Positions 40,861 to 51,604 of a stretch of 64,000 nucleotides of DNA are shown in pieces (position 1 is the stretch's first letter; each line of letters begins with the position of its first letter). This DNA comes from Vandiemenella viatica. Taxonomy: Eukaryota > Arthropoda > Insecta > Orthoptera > Morabidae. A program made the translations under genes and the position numbers. The stretch covers positions 194,140,685 to 194,204,684 of the forward strand of contig CM061914.1 of the NCBI GenBank assembly GCA_031002005.1, written 5' to 3'. The notes below the pieces were generated by a model, which was not told the origin of the DNA, did not search any database, and saw only the letters and a list, made by a program, of their open reading frames with translations.

Positions 40861-41302
40861 TTTTCCAGTCTTATTTTAGAGCTGAAATGCTGAATTAAAC
40901 ACTGCTTCAACGTGTTTGATTGTTTTAAATGTACTTAATATAGCATATAAATGCATATTCAGACCATTTTCCCAGTTTTGGTCACATTTCGATAATATTT
41001 GTGTGGTCATATTTTGAGGATAAATCTGGTAGTTTTTTAATAGTACCGGAAATTCGCTAGATACAGATGAAAAGAAATTAATATAATTATTCAAAGAACT
41101 GTACTTCTGCTATACAGGTGGGGAGAAAAAAATAATTTTCATTATGGTCAGAATTCACCAGTAATTAATTAAAGTTATACATTATTGTCAGCCTCTAAAC
41201 ATGTTCCACCCGTCTTTTAATCTCGACGATGCAGCGTCAATCAATATCCAAATGAAATATCCTCAGTCATCGTTAAATCTGCAGTGGATTAGCCAGTAGA
41301 CC
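40771..41302. repeat. 532-bp direct duplication, unit 1
   Basis: Identical to 41307-41838 as far as I can compare, separated by only AGTA. It includes the end of LINE-D and the beginning of element H copy 2. Confidence 0.9.
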
Positions 41303-42224
41303 AGTAGGTATTTACATTTCAAGTCTTCTGCAAGCAATTCTTTCCCCACCTTACATTCATAATCAATACGGTTGGCATCTTTAGGACAAGTCATATTTTT
41401 CCAGTCTTATTTTAGAGCTGAAATGCTGAATTAAACACTGCTTCAACGTGTTTGATTGTTTTAAATGTACTTAATATAGCATATAAATGCATATTCAGAC
41501 CATTTTCCCAGTTTTGGTCACATTTCGATAATATTTGTGTGGTCATATTTTGAGGATAAATCTGGTAGTTTTTTAATAGTACCGGAAATTCGCTAGATAC
41601 AGATGAAAAGAAATTAATATAATTATTCAAAGAACTGTACTTCTGCTATACAGGTGGGGAGAAAAAAATAATTTTCATTATGGTCAGAATTCACCAGTAA
41701 TTAATTAAAGTTATACATTATTGTCAGCCTCTAAACATGTTCCACCCGTCTTTTAATCTCGACGATGCAGCGTCAATCAATATCCAAATGAAATATCCTC
41801 AGTCATCGTTAAATCTGCAGTGGATTAGCCAGTAGACCTACCGCCATGCCGAAAATAAAATTTTCAGGGAGTGCGAATTTACGTAAGTGAATTTAGAGTA
41901 TTTTTAGTTCAGATGAAAGAGTTCTATTTTGTAAATTATCTGAAATAAAGTGACTTCGACAAAACGAATTAAAATTTAATTTCCCAATGGTGTGGTGAAT
42001 GCACGAAAGCAAATTATTTTGTCTACATAAATGCGGCACTACTAGAAAAATAAATGATGTATAATTGTGCATGTTTTGATGTATAGTAAATTTAAATTTT
42101 TGGTCTTATTTTGTAATTTTTAAGTCGTATTTACCAATTTTAAGGTCATATTTACCCATTTTTAAGGTCATATTTGCCTGCATATTTCTCTGTTTTTTCG
42201 GTCATAAAGATCCGGACCCCAATA
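41185..42224 (+). mobile_element. hAT-like element H, copy 2, left part
   Basis: Aligns with 3030-3495 and 4484-4530. The ATG at 41846 opens MPKIKFSGSANLRK and, past two stops, DERVLFCKL. It lacks the 985-bp insertion seen in copy 1, which confirms that insertion. The left part is duplicated in the 532-bp repeat. Confidence 0.5.
41307..41838. repeat. 532-bp direct duplication, unit 2
   Basis: Second unit of the exact duplication. Element H continues normally after its right end, so the original junction is on this side. Confidence 0.9.
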
Positions 42225-44140
42225 ATCAATCTTTAGTTTTTTTATCTGTGTACGTAATAAGATGACACTTCTTTGCATTTATCTTCAATCCATGTTGACC
42301 AACGCAGTTAAATATCCTGTCCAGATCACCCTGCAACTGTTTACAGTCCTCTACCGTTTTGATCTTACTGCAACCGAAAATCATCAACACAATCATTCAA
42401 TAAATAATGAAAAACAATGGTCACAATTTACTATCCTGTGGTACTCCCATTTTCACTATCACTTCTTTTGATACTGCATTTACTACCTTAACTCTTTGTT
42501 TTCTGTCAAACATGTCCCGTTATCTTATACTCCAATTGTTTTTACTTTATTTAACACCATTTTATGCCGTAGAACAATCTCCTGCTACATGGTCAGTTTG
42601 GTTTCCTTTGTCATTTCATCCGAAATATCTTCCATGTTGCCCCGTAACTGAGATTCACGCAGTTATTTTTGAGTGTGTGGTGTTTTTGAAAACCAGTTTC
42701 TTCCCTCCCAGACATTTGTAATGTGGTTGTATATCAAAATCACCATTAATTTACCTACCGTTGGTGGCAATCAGATCGGCCTGTAATTCTCGACCCTATT
42801 TGTCACCCCCTGTTTTATGGACCGGTACTACCATCGCTCTTTCCCAGTCCTCTGGTAAGCAGCAGGTATCCAGACTCAATTTAAATAACATTTCAAGATA
42901 AGGTACAGTTCGCATCCTGCTATCTGTAAAACATTCCTGGTAATATTATCTATTCCAACCTGTTATCAATATTTTTAACTTTCTTAGTTCCTTCATAATT
43001 TCCTCAGAATGAATTTCAAAGTTTTTAGTTTGCTCGTTTCTACTTGCGTCAACAAGCACTTTCTGTGATTTACACCCTCCCAATCCTCAATCGTAATTAC
43101 AAATAGTAGCACCAAAATAGTCACTCACCTTTTCAAATCTTCAGTAACTTCGTCTCCATTCTTATCTACAATTGTTACGTCAGTTTTTTAACATAGCCAT
43201 GGAAATTTCTAGATGCATCATTCAGTGATATCCTTGCACCGATAAATATTTTTCACAAATTTAGCTTTCCTCTCCGTTTCCTTGTTTAGTTGTCTCCAGT
43301 TTTCCCTACTACCTTGCTGTCTCTTAACTCTGATTTCTTTTATCAGCCTCTTTAAAATCGTAAATTCCCTATCACAAAATGCGAGTTCGATAATATTCTT
43401 TATTTTCAGTTTTGGAATAAATATTTCCTTCCCTATTCCTTTTATGTTCTTGAATGGTATCCATTTTGATTCAACTGTGTTTTTTTCCGTCCTTTATATA
43501 TATGTAATATTTCTCTTCGGTTTTGAAATATGTGCCTTTTGAAAACTGTACCTGTTATCAGCTTCAATTTTGGCCTCTGGATCAGTGAATCCTCTAATTT
43601 CCATCAGACCTGCATGATAATTTACTCCTTTAGCTACTTGAGACTCCATAAAGTTAACATCAGTCCTTACCTGTGGTGGATCTAGGAATTTTTCCCAGCC
43701 GGGTAAAAAACTAAGATTTCCGCCCCTTCGAAAATTATTTTGTCGTCCCCATTGCCGCCATTCCTTCTGTCACCGCTGTCCCTAATATCGCCCGTTGTCT
43801 CCAGTAGTGGAGCTAAAAACAAAGGTTACCTCGACCTAAATTTGCGCTCTTCAAATACGATTTTGCAGCCCCGCTTAAGTTGCTGCCCGGAGGGACTGTT
43901 CCTAAATGTTTGGTCCCCTAGCCCTCTGTTCTACCACTGTGTAAATATTCCTTCCCTTACTAAAGCATTAAGTTCCCTCGTATTAGTAATTTTATTTCTA
44001 TCCCAGATGACAGACACCTGGTGAATTTAAATCCCCGTCAATCATGACCATTCTGCGCCCATCTCTAAACTCTTGATAACTGATAAGTATTTAGTTTCTT
44101 CCCGAGAGCCGCATCTTCACCACTCATTATTCCCGTTGTG
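42225..44140 (-). mobile_element. LINE-D copy inserted in element H, decayed
   Basis: On the minus strand it runs from an endonuclease piece (MIDGDLNSPG at about 44045, a GDFN-type metal-site motif with F changed to L) through the RT region (GVPQDSKL-like sequence, FDRKQRVKVVNAVS, then INAKKCHLI-like sequence at 42270). Many stops. It replaces about 550 bp of element H relative to copy 1. Confidence 0.6.
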
Positions 44141-44735
44141 TTAGGCTAAATTTCAATTTAATTAAAGCTTTCACTAATGATGTAGCTTTACCAATGTTTA
44201 TACATTACAGTTTATTTGCTTTTTACGTTAATGATCTTTGTTCATGTTCGCTGTACGTGAATTATTAAATTATTTAAAGTGACCAAATGTGTTACCGAAT
44301 CGAGTATTCTGGTAATTCTTCAGAGATGGTTAACTATTTAATAATCTGGAATCTTTATTAAGTTCTCTAGCCGTTACAGACCAAAGATTACATTATGAAT
44401 GCTTGCCCATCCTCAATCAAAAACAACGTAATGCTTTCGAAGCAATTGCGCAGAGTGAACTTTTAGGGTAAAAAACAAGTCAAGGTTGTATTTCAGTAAG
44501 TTAAAGTCTAGTAACGACGATCTTTGAAACAATTCTACAACGCGATCGATGTCTATTAATACTTCTCAGTTCTTTAAGCTCATGATATTTAGGGTGAAAC
44601 ACGGGTCAAGTTCATATTTGGTCAGATCAGATTAACCTGTCATAATCTTTGACCCTAAATACTGGAACTATTCTAGACTCTTGACGATACGCAAAAAACG
44701 GTCACGGGCATACACTAGTTACAAGAATAATTTCT
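44141..44735 (+). mobile_element. hAT-like element H, copy 2, right part
   Basis: Resumes the match to 5089-5770: AGGCTAAATTTCAATTTAAT, CAAGTTCATATTTGGTCAGA and ACGGTCACGGGCATACAC. Confidence 0.55.
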
Positions 44736-44829
44736 GTGGCTTTTCTGATTAAATCTAGCACTTTTCCAAAATAGTTTCATTACTCAATAAAAAATTAGAA
44801 GCTATAATACGGGGATAAATAAATAAATA

Positions 44830-45127
44830 AAGGGAGGGGTTGGTTTGAAAGCTACCCTGGGATACGTGGAAAAAGGGGGGGGATATCCAAGCCATGCCAC
44901 GTAACTTTTCATTCACATTATTTGTTACAGTTAAAATAAGGTACAGAACACACAACAGCATGTGAATATTTATTTCCGTCATTTATCTCCGTATGTAATT
45001 TACGATAGTCAGTACAAAATGTCTTCTGGAATCAATAGGGAAAAACCTACGTGCTACACGGGGGAGTGGGAGGGGGGGAGTTTCACAGAAGGCCAAAATG
45101 GAGCTACGTGGTTTATGGACGCTCCCT
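44830..45127. mobile_element. M2 TIR element, copy 2
   Basis: Right end GGGAGCGTCCATAAACCACG (read from the right) is intact and the left end is truncated. It matches both outer parts of copy 1 but has no nested insertion. Its ACAGTTAAAATAAGG at 44932 marks the empty site. Confidence 0.7.
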
Positions 45128-45295
45128 AATGAGCGAGTAGTACTGTTACGTCACGACCAATAGATAATAAATTAAAAAACGTATTAACCGCCTCACATTC
45201 ATTACTAAATATCCCAATAGACATACAACTATATAATTAAAATAAAGATATAATTAATTACTCTGTCTTTTATTTAAAATAAACTATTATTGGTA

Positions 45296-45694
45296 AAGCC
45301 CTTTATCAGTCAATTAACATTCTTATTGTCTTCTCAAGAAGAATAATTCCTTTTCTTGACTCTTATTGTTCGAGAATCACATACGCCGTTTACAGAAATA
45401 AAATAACCGTTATAACATATTTTTTTACTAATTTCAAACCGAGACGAACTTGCAGCGCATATATATTCTGCTAGCAACTACCTACTCTGGTCACGGCCGC
45501 CTAGATAAAAAGCCCTTCATCACTCAGTGAACAGTCATATTGTCTTTTCAAGAAGAATACTTCCTTTTCTCGACTTTTATTGTTCAAGAGTCACATACGC
45601 CGTTTATGGAAATAAAATAACCGTTTTAACATAGTTTTTACTAATTTCAAACCGAAACGAACTTGCAGTGTATTTTCTGTCTAGCAGCTAGAAC
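45296..45694. repeat. Diverged tandem duplication, unit about 214 bp
   Basis: Units 45296-45480 and 45510-45694 share AAGCCCTT, TTCAAGAAGAAT, CACATACGCCGTTTA, AAATAAAATAACCGTT and CTAATTTCAAACCGA. Diverged enough to be old. The stretch 45128-45295 holds nothing recognisable. Confidence 0.7.
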
Positions 45695-45699
45695 CTTGT

Positions 45700-46010
45700 A
45701 CCCCCCACTGTTGGTACAGAGTACTCTATTTTACTTGTTTCCGAATCCTTGATTTTGTAAACATGTATGTATTTATTTGAGAAATATTCCAGCTGATGTA
45801 AAATTCTTGGTTTGTGTATAATTATCCTGTAAATTTGTTTATCTGTACATTGCTTTACTCATTTGTACCAAGCCAATTATCTGTATAAATAGCTGATGGC
45901 TGTATAGTTCCATTTGGCGCTTCAGGCCAAATCCTTCCTCCATGAAATAAAATAATAAAATTATTATATTGTCTCTGGTCGCCTAGATAGAAAGCAAAGA
46001 CAGCAAGTGA
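45700..46010 (+). repeat. Possible LTR-like segment
   Basis: TGTTGGTACAGAG opens it; a TATAAATAG box is at about 45884, followed by AATAAAATAATAAA and GTCTCTGGTCGCC. This order of promoter then poly(A) signal resembles an LTR, but no second copy or TSD was found. DNA to 46216 is unclassified. Confidence 0.35.
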
Positions 46011-46216
46011 GTATTTTCAAAACACCCTGTCTCCGTCATCTGGTGAATCTCGTTCAACTTTAACGTGACCTTCGTTAATGGCCTTTATTGTGTGTGTTGT
46101 TGAGTGGTAGTTTGATTGGTTAAATTTTTTTATGTCTTATAAAAAAGTAAGTATCAAGAAGGAAAACCTTACAGATACTGAATGTGCGGGAGAAGTTGTG
46201 TAATGTTTAGGCAACG

Positions 46217-46507
46217 AGATCTGGGGTCTACTGGAGATCGCGATTCCGCTACAACAAAATTCAGTAATAACGTTGGAATACTGCTGTAGTCAGTCGCAAG
46301 ACATATTATTATAAAGCAATTATTCCGTTATAATACAGCCTGGACCATTACTTTCAAGCAGAAATTAGGTTGTAATACAGCCTGGACCAGCATGAAACCG
46401 TTAAATGTATTTCGGAAAGAATTTCTAGTGGAGTCTTGCGTTTGAACACACTAGTGTAATGATGACAACAACTGGCGGAATCGCGATCTCCAGTAATCCT
46501 GAGATCT
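46217..46507. repeat. 291-bp hairpin element
   Basis: 33-nt arms at 46217-46249 and 46475-46507 (shared core ACTGGAGATCGCGATTCCGC). The loop contains AATACAGCCTGGACC twice, at about 46333 and 46374. Confidence 0.65.
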
Positions 46508-47324
46508 GTATGATACACCAAAGGATAGATTTTTATGTTATTGAAAGCAAAAGGTTCGTAGCTTCCGATTGCGAAAGATTGGTTTCTTATTTGTACATGC
46601 AAAGGCAGGGCCGGCGTTAGGGGGGGGGGGGGGGGTTAAGCGGGGCAAAATTACCCGGGGCGTGGGTCACCAAAAGAGGGGGGGGGGGGGGCCCGCTGGC
46701 CTGGGTGCCTAAATAAATAGAAATCAAACACAAATTTTAAAATCTGCACCAATAATTTTGAACATTTTTGTATTAAAATGTTCTGAATTTATCAAAAAAA
46801 AAACAAAAAAAAAAACAAAGTGTAAACTAAAAATATTTTCGGGGGGGGGGGGGAAGTGTAGGGGGCCTAAGATCGCTTACCCAGGGCCCGAGAATCATAG
46901 CGCCGGCCCTGTGCAAAGGTGTTTAAATTTAATCTTTAAATATTGCGGTTTCCCTTAAGGCAGGGAAATAGTGAAGCTCCATATAGCTGACAACTTAAAT
47001 ATTGCTTGATAATGAAAGTGATTTCTTGACTGCGCATTCTTGACCAGCAAAATAACATTATGTGGTGGAGCATGAAGTACAAAGATTTTAGTATGTATTT
47101 TTGTTTTATGTTGATTTGGTGAACCCATTTATGTAACTGTGTGTCGTGATTGGGAGTATTACAGCTTAATGCCATACAGTTTGTTCGCATTTCAGTTTAT
47201 TATATGACCTTTGTTTCTGCCTTGATATTTTTCACTAACTGTACTGTTTTTTTGCTTGCAGCAATGTCATGTTACTTTGGAAATTAGTGCTAGAGGTTTC
47301 ATGCTGGTCCAGGGTGTATTACCT
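46367..47324. repeat. Inverted repeat pair flanking 0.95 kb
   Basis: Ends 46367-46399 and 47295-47324 are inverted (GGTTTCATGCTGGTCCAGG from the right). This could be a TIR element that overlaps the hairpin on its left. It contains the hAT MITE at 46606. An 84-codon minus ORF (46936-47190) has no recognisable domain. Confidence 0.45.
46606..46911. mobile_element. hAT MITE with perfect 8-bp TSD
   Basis: 306 bp with ends CAGGGCCGGCG ... CGCCGGCCCTG, a classic hAT-type terminal repeat, and the exact TSD TGCAAAGG at 46598-46605 and 46912-46919. The interior is G runs and A runs, with no ORF. Confidence 0.92.
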
Positions 47325-47341
47325 CACACATTGGGAAGTAG

Positions 47342-47787
47342 TTATTATTATTATTATTATTATTACTCTGCGATCCACTAAAAGTGTGATGCAGGGTGCA
47401 TTGCACCTATCCGAAAGTGTAATAGTTTGGAAGGGATATATGGGATATGGTGGGAGGTGTCTATGGGCTATTCCGAGCAACCATCCCGGCATTCGCCTGG
47501 AGCTATCTGGGAAAACCATGGAAATCCCAGGTCTGGATGACCGAAGTGATTTATCGAGCACTAGGCCTACTCTTGTTGTATTTTAAGTATACTCGCCCTG
47601 TAAATCCTTTATATTCCATTCCTCAATAGCTCATGGAAAAAATGAGTACAGAAATGAATTGGTTCTGGCTCTGATTTCTCTTATTTTCATGGTAACTCCT
47701 AGGTATGAATGTTACTGGTAGTAATATTTGTTTGCTTTCATCCCAAAATAAGCCAGTCGTGAATTTTTCACTTCAGATCCTCAGCAA
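47342..47787 (-). mobile_element. LINE-A 3' fragment
   Basis: Minus-strand 3' UTR of LINE-A (CTGGGATTTCCATGG, GGCGAATGCCGGGATGG, CCATATCCCATATATCCC) ending in an AAT-repeat tail at 47342-47366. Only the last few dozen codons of the ORF (up to about 47787) remain. Confidence 0.8.
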
Positions 47788-48370
47788 TTTTGATCCCCTC
47801 CCTTTCCACTTTGTTTCACTCAGTCCTAATATCTCTATCTTCCTTCTTTCCATGATGTCCACAAGTTCTTCACACCTACCCGTCAGTGTCATGATGTTTA
47901 ATATTCCAATTCTGGTTTTGTTCCTTCTAATGGTATTTTTCCTTCCTGTATAATTATGCTATCATCAGGTTTTTGACCATCACTCCTAGCCGCACAATAC
48001 ATAAAGGGTGTCTTCATTGTGTTCATTCTGAGGCTCTTTTTATTTTTGAAAATATCTCCAATTAGTCTTTTTGCTTGCTTGCTGGGCCTAGCGCTAAAGA
48101 GGATTTTCTGTTAGGGTTAACTCTCTTAGCTTTAGGTAGTCCTCCACCAATCTTGCAAGGCAGCAAGTTGTGCCCACATTAGTGCCTTGGGTACTAGGTT
48201 GCCTCTTCCACCAGCTCCACCGTTCTGAAGGTCTCCTTCTCCGTTACCCTGTCAACCGGAGCCAGTTGATCAAAAGTTTTTTAACGATGTGTTACTCCTC
48301 CGACTCTTCCTTCCCCAATACTTTTGAAATGGGGACCCGGGCTTGCCACCGGCGTAGCGGAGTTGTCTAA
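47788..48370 (-). mobile_element. LINE endonuclease N-terminal fragment
   Basis: On the minus strand: RNKTRIGILNIMTLTGRCEE, LVDIMERRKIEILGLSETKW and KGRG. This is the start of an APE-type endonuclease domain; SETKW contains the catalytic glutamate. The upstream part (about 48000-48370) looks like its 5' leader. The domain stops after about 50 residues where LINE-A begins. Confidence 0.75.
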
Positions 48371-49224
48371 TCCACATAAACTTAAATCTATAAAGGTTAA
48401 TAAAATATTAATCATCATATTACATAAAAGAAATGGAAAAAATTTAAAGTTGGATCAATATTTCAGAGTAAAAAAAAAAAGTAAAAAAAATCTTTTGTAA
48501 ATAATAGAAATAACAATCCTATCTGTTAGGTGCTCAGTGTTTAGTAAAATAAAATTGTGTTTGCAACTCTTTTTTTTTAGCAAATAATATATAGCTATAT
48601 AAACAAATTGGATAGCGAAAATTTTTCAAAAATTATATTTAATTTTAAAAGTATATTTAAAGAAATGAAAAAAACCCATTAATTTTTTTAAATGACAGAA
48701 CACACTTCTAGGATCATTAGGAAAACAGATTTTTTTGTATTCTCGTTGGTTGATATTGAGTTTAATGTATTACACTTTTCGAAAAAAAAAATCATTAAAA
48801 ATTATTTATATATATATAATATTACTTGGATTTTTTTCTGGAATCCTCATGCTTTCATTAATATTACTGTAAATTTTCATAAAAATTGACTGAAAAATAA
48901 ATGAAATATATATTATTTTCAATCAAAGAGCAGAATCGTCAGAATTAGGAATGTATCAAACATTCAAAATTTAAATTGTCTGTAAAATGAAAACTAAACC
49001 AGATTGATGTGCTTACTTTTCTGTATAGAAAGACTAATCTTACCAAGTTTCATCAAAATCCGAGTCGGTGGGTGTCATGGCTTGGTTGAATTGAAATGGA
49101 ATGGCCCTGCTTTGATATACGACCAGAACTTTTTTGGATTAGTAATCAGATCTTTAGATAACCTGACTTGGAATTCTTTAATGCATCATGCATTGCTTTA
49201 TGCACTTCTGCTCACAACTGGACT
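48371..49224. other. Very AT-rich unclassified stretch
   Basis: Long A/T runs, no coding signal. A piece at 49036 (TACCAAGTTTCATCAAAATC) recalls RTE-associated end motifs. Confidence 0.35.
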
Positions 49225-50190
49225 AATGTAGCGCGATTAGACGAGTCTTCTTCACTGTGACATTCAAACACCTTTGCCTTCTGAGCAAACGTTTTACTTC
49301 CCGATTGAACCACGGAACATTCTTACTAACCTTAATAAACTTCCTAGGAAGAAATTGATTTAAACCGGTCCATATTATTTCTTTTAAATTAATTCAAGAT
49401 TCCTCAACATTTGTATTTAATGTGTGTGTTTCAAAAATTTTCACCAAGTGACCATTGTTTGCCTTATTGAAGCAATATACGAGTTTGTCTTTATCATGTT
49501 TCAAATTCAGACTAGATTTTAAAGTTGCCACAACTGAGTTGTGATCGCTTCTACCGTCTTCTATACAAACTGTTTCTACAATATCAGGATTGCTTATAAG
49601 AAAAAGATGCAAAATGGACGAGGAATCTTTGTCGCACCACGTTGGCTCTTTGACCATTTGTTCAAGTGATCATTCTGCAAATGATTCTAGGAACGTTTCG
49701 GTTGCTAACCTATCTCTTCCACCTGACCTGTATGTGCATGTGTCCCACTTAACCGATGGTAGGTTAAAATCACCACCCATGATCAATATATGTCTCTGAA
49801 ATTTTTTATAAATATTATGTAGTGTCTCTCTGAAATATTCTGCATTATCCAAACCAGAATCCAGAGTTCAATAAAATGATTCAATTATGAACTTTATATT
49901 TCTGCCAATTTTTACCATAACCCATATTAACTCGCAAAAATTTTCCATTTCAGTTACAAGAGAGCAATTAAGGGTTTTATTAATGGCCACACATCCGCAC
50001 TCATTGAGACAGTTCTGTCTTTCCGAAAAACATTGAAATGAAGGCCAAATACTTTGCTAGATTCAACCTCTGGTGTCAACCAGCTCTCGGTTCCTAGTAT
50101 TATATCGACATCATTAGTTGCAAGTGCAGCGTGAAAATCGGCTACTTTCCCTCTAATACTCTGACAATTGGGTGTGGCTTGTAAGAGAGA
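49225..50190 (-). mobile_element. LINE-F endonuclease domain, decayed
   Basis: On the minus strand: CQSIRGKVADFHAALAT, DVDIILGTESWL (catalytic E), LIMGGDFNLPSVKWDT (D and N of the metal and phosphate site), DGRSDHNSVV (D-H pair), then VPWFNREVKRLLRRQ. These are successive APE endonuclease motifs of a CR1/Jockey-like LINE followed by the linker before RT. Stops near 49860 and the missing RT show it is dead. Confidence 0.85.
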
Positions 50191-50589
50191 AGAGAGGATT
50201 AGGATGATAAGTTAAGAATGCAGGAATAATGACTCAATGTTTCTCATTGTAGGTAAGAAAGTCTGCAACAGAATAAGTTGTTGATGGAGGAAGTGAGCTA
50301 GTATGTTCAGAGCTCATGAAACCAATACATTAATGTATTAGAGAGAAAAAAAAAACAGTTTTTGGTAAGAGTAAGCATTAAAATTGGGGAGCTAGAAAAT
50401 GAACTGTTGCCTGAATTTAGGAGCTTACTTTGAACCAAAGTAAATAAAATACATTTAGTTTAGATTTGGACGTTTGAGATATTTACAGTTGTAGAGACAG
50501 TACAACAGAGCCATAAAAAAGTTTGTAAAATTAGTATCTATTTATATGTGTCATATAGTTTTTTTGATTGTGTTTGTAAACATTTGATA
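50191..50589. other. Unclassified stretch
   Basis: No recognisable content. Confidence 0.3.
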
Positions 50590-51270
50590 TGACAGTAGTG
50601 GTTATGGATGAAATATTGAAGAAGGTAGTGTAGAGCGTTGGGGAGAAAAGAACGAAAGCAATGTCATTTGTGGATGACTTACTAGTTTGTGGAGAAGATG
50701 AAAAAGAAGTGCAGGATCAGCTGAAAGCAGAAAAAAGTGGAATGTTTTACATATTTGGGAAGCTGGGCTGAAGAAAATGCAGAAAAATGAAAGAGAAAGA
50801 CATGGTATCACATTTTTTTAAAGAGTATTAGAGGTGTGGTACGGAGTAGGCACGAGCAACAAGAGAATAAGGAGCAAGCTGTCAAACCAACTTGTGTCTA
50901 TTTTGACATAAATTGGAAACATGGGCGATGAAGGAAAGAGACAAAAGGAGAGTACAAGCTACGGAAATGAAGTAGAGTGGGAGTAACGAGAAGGGACAGA
51001 ATGAGAGAATCAGGGAGACGATCAAGGAGGAACTGATACAACAAAGAATAGAGAAATCAAGGTTACTTTGAGAACTGGACATGGGAAGATACAAAGGAAA
51101 TGGAGCTGAAAGGGAAGAGGCCCAGAGGACAACTGAAGAATATATGGGTGAAAGGTGCTAAAAAGAGTGTTGAAGAAAGATGAGGAATAGAAGAGAGATG
51201 TTGGACGGAGGGGAAGCACTGCTCCAAGCAGACTCGGCCAGCAGCCGGTCCACAGGATCGCGATTTGTCT
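50590..51270 (+). mobile_element. LINE-G RT fragment
   Basis: AMSFVDDLLVCGEDEKEVQD is an RT palm motif (F/Y-x-DD with V for A). Further on: KGKRPRGQLKNIW and GIEERCWTEGK, a polymerase C-terminal tail. Broken by stops and frame changes. It ends about 130 bp before the F-box exon, presumably in an upstream intron or flank of that gene. Confidence 0.6.
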
Positions 51271-51401
51271 AATGCTGACCTTCCCTCTCAGCATTTCATA
51301 TTAAAACTGTTTTGAATTTGTCATTCACAGAAATAACCGTAATTTGTTGGTAACTATTTATCGATTTAAATAAAACTTGTCCGTGTGTTGTCATTTTGCA
51401 G

Positions 51402-51604
51402 GTGTTCTTTCAGTGGACACAGCTGCCTGTGATGGAGGCCTCCTCAGGGGTGCTGATTGATGACCTGCCCGATGAGGTACTGGTTAACATCCTCTCACAC
51501 TCCACACCGAAGGAGTTGATAGACGTCGTGCAGAACGTCTGCACGCGCTGGAAACGTCTGTCCGACGATCCTGAACTTTGGCGTGACAAGACGTTCAGTA
51601 TTGA
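51402..51604 (+). CDS. F-box/LRR protein, exon 1 (F-box)
   Basis: This exon carries the start of an F-box protein, the substrate-recognition part of an SCF ubiquitin ligase; F-boxes bind Skp1. The acceptor is TTTTGCAG ending at 51401. The first ATG (51432) opens MEASSGVLIDDLPDEVLVNI and continues to a VCTRWKRLSDDPELWR block. LPDEVLVNIL and the W-K-x-L...P-x-L-W pattern are the two halves of the F-box (residues about 8-50). The donor is GTGAGA at 51605, leaving phase 2. Reading on would reach a stop within one codon. An acceptor before the ATG implies at least one upstream, probably untranslated, exon. The frame is open upstream of the ATG back to the acceptor, so a longer N-terminus is possible. 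I cannot name the orthologue. Confidence 0.88.
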
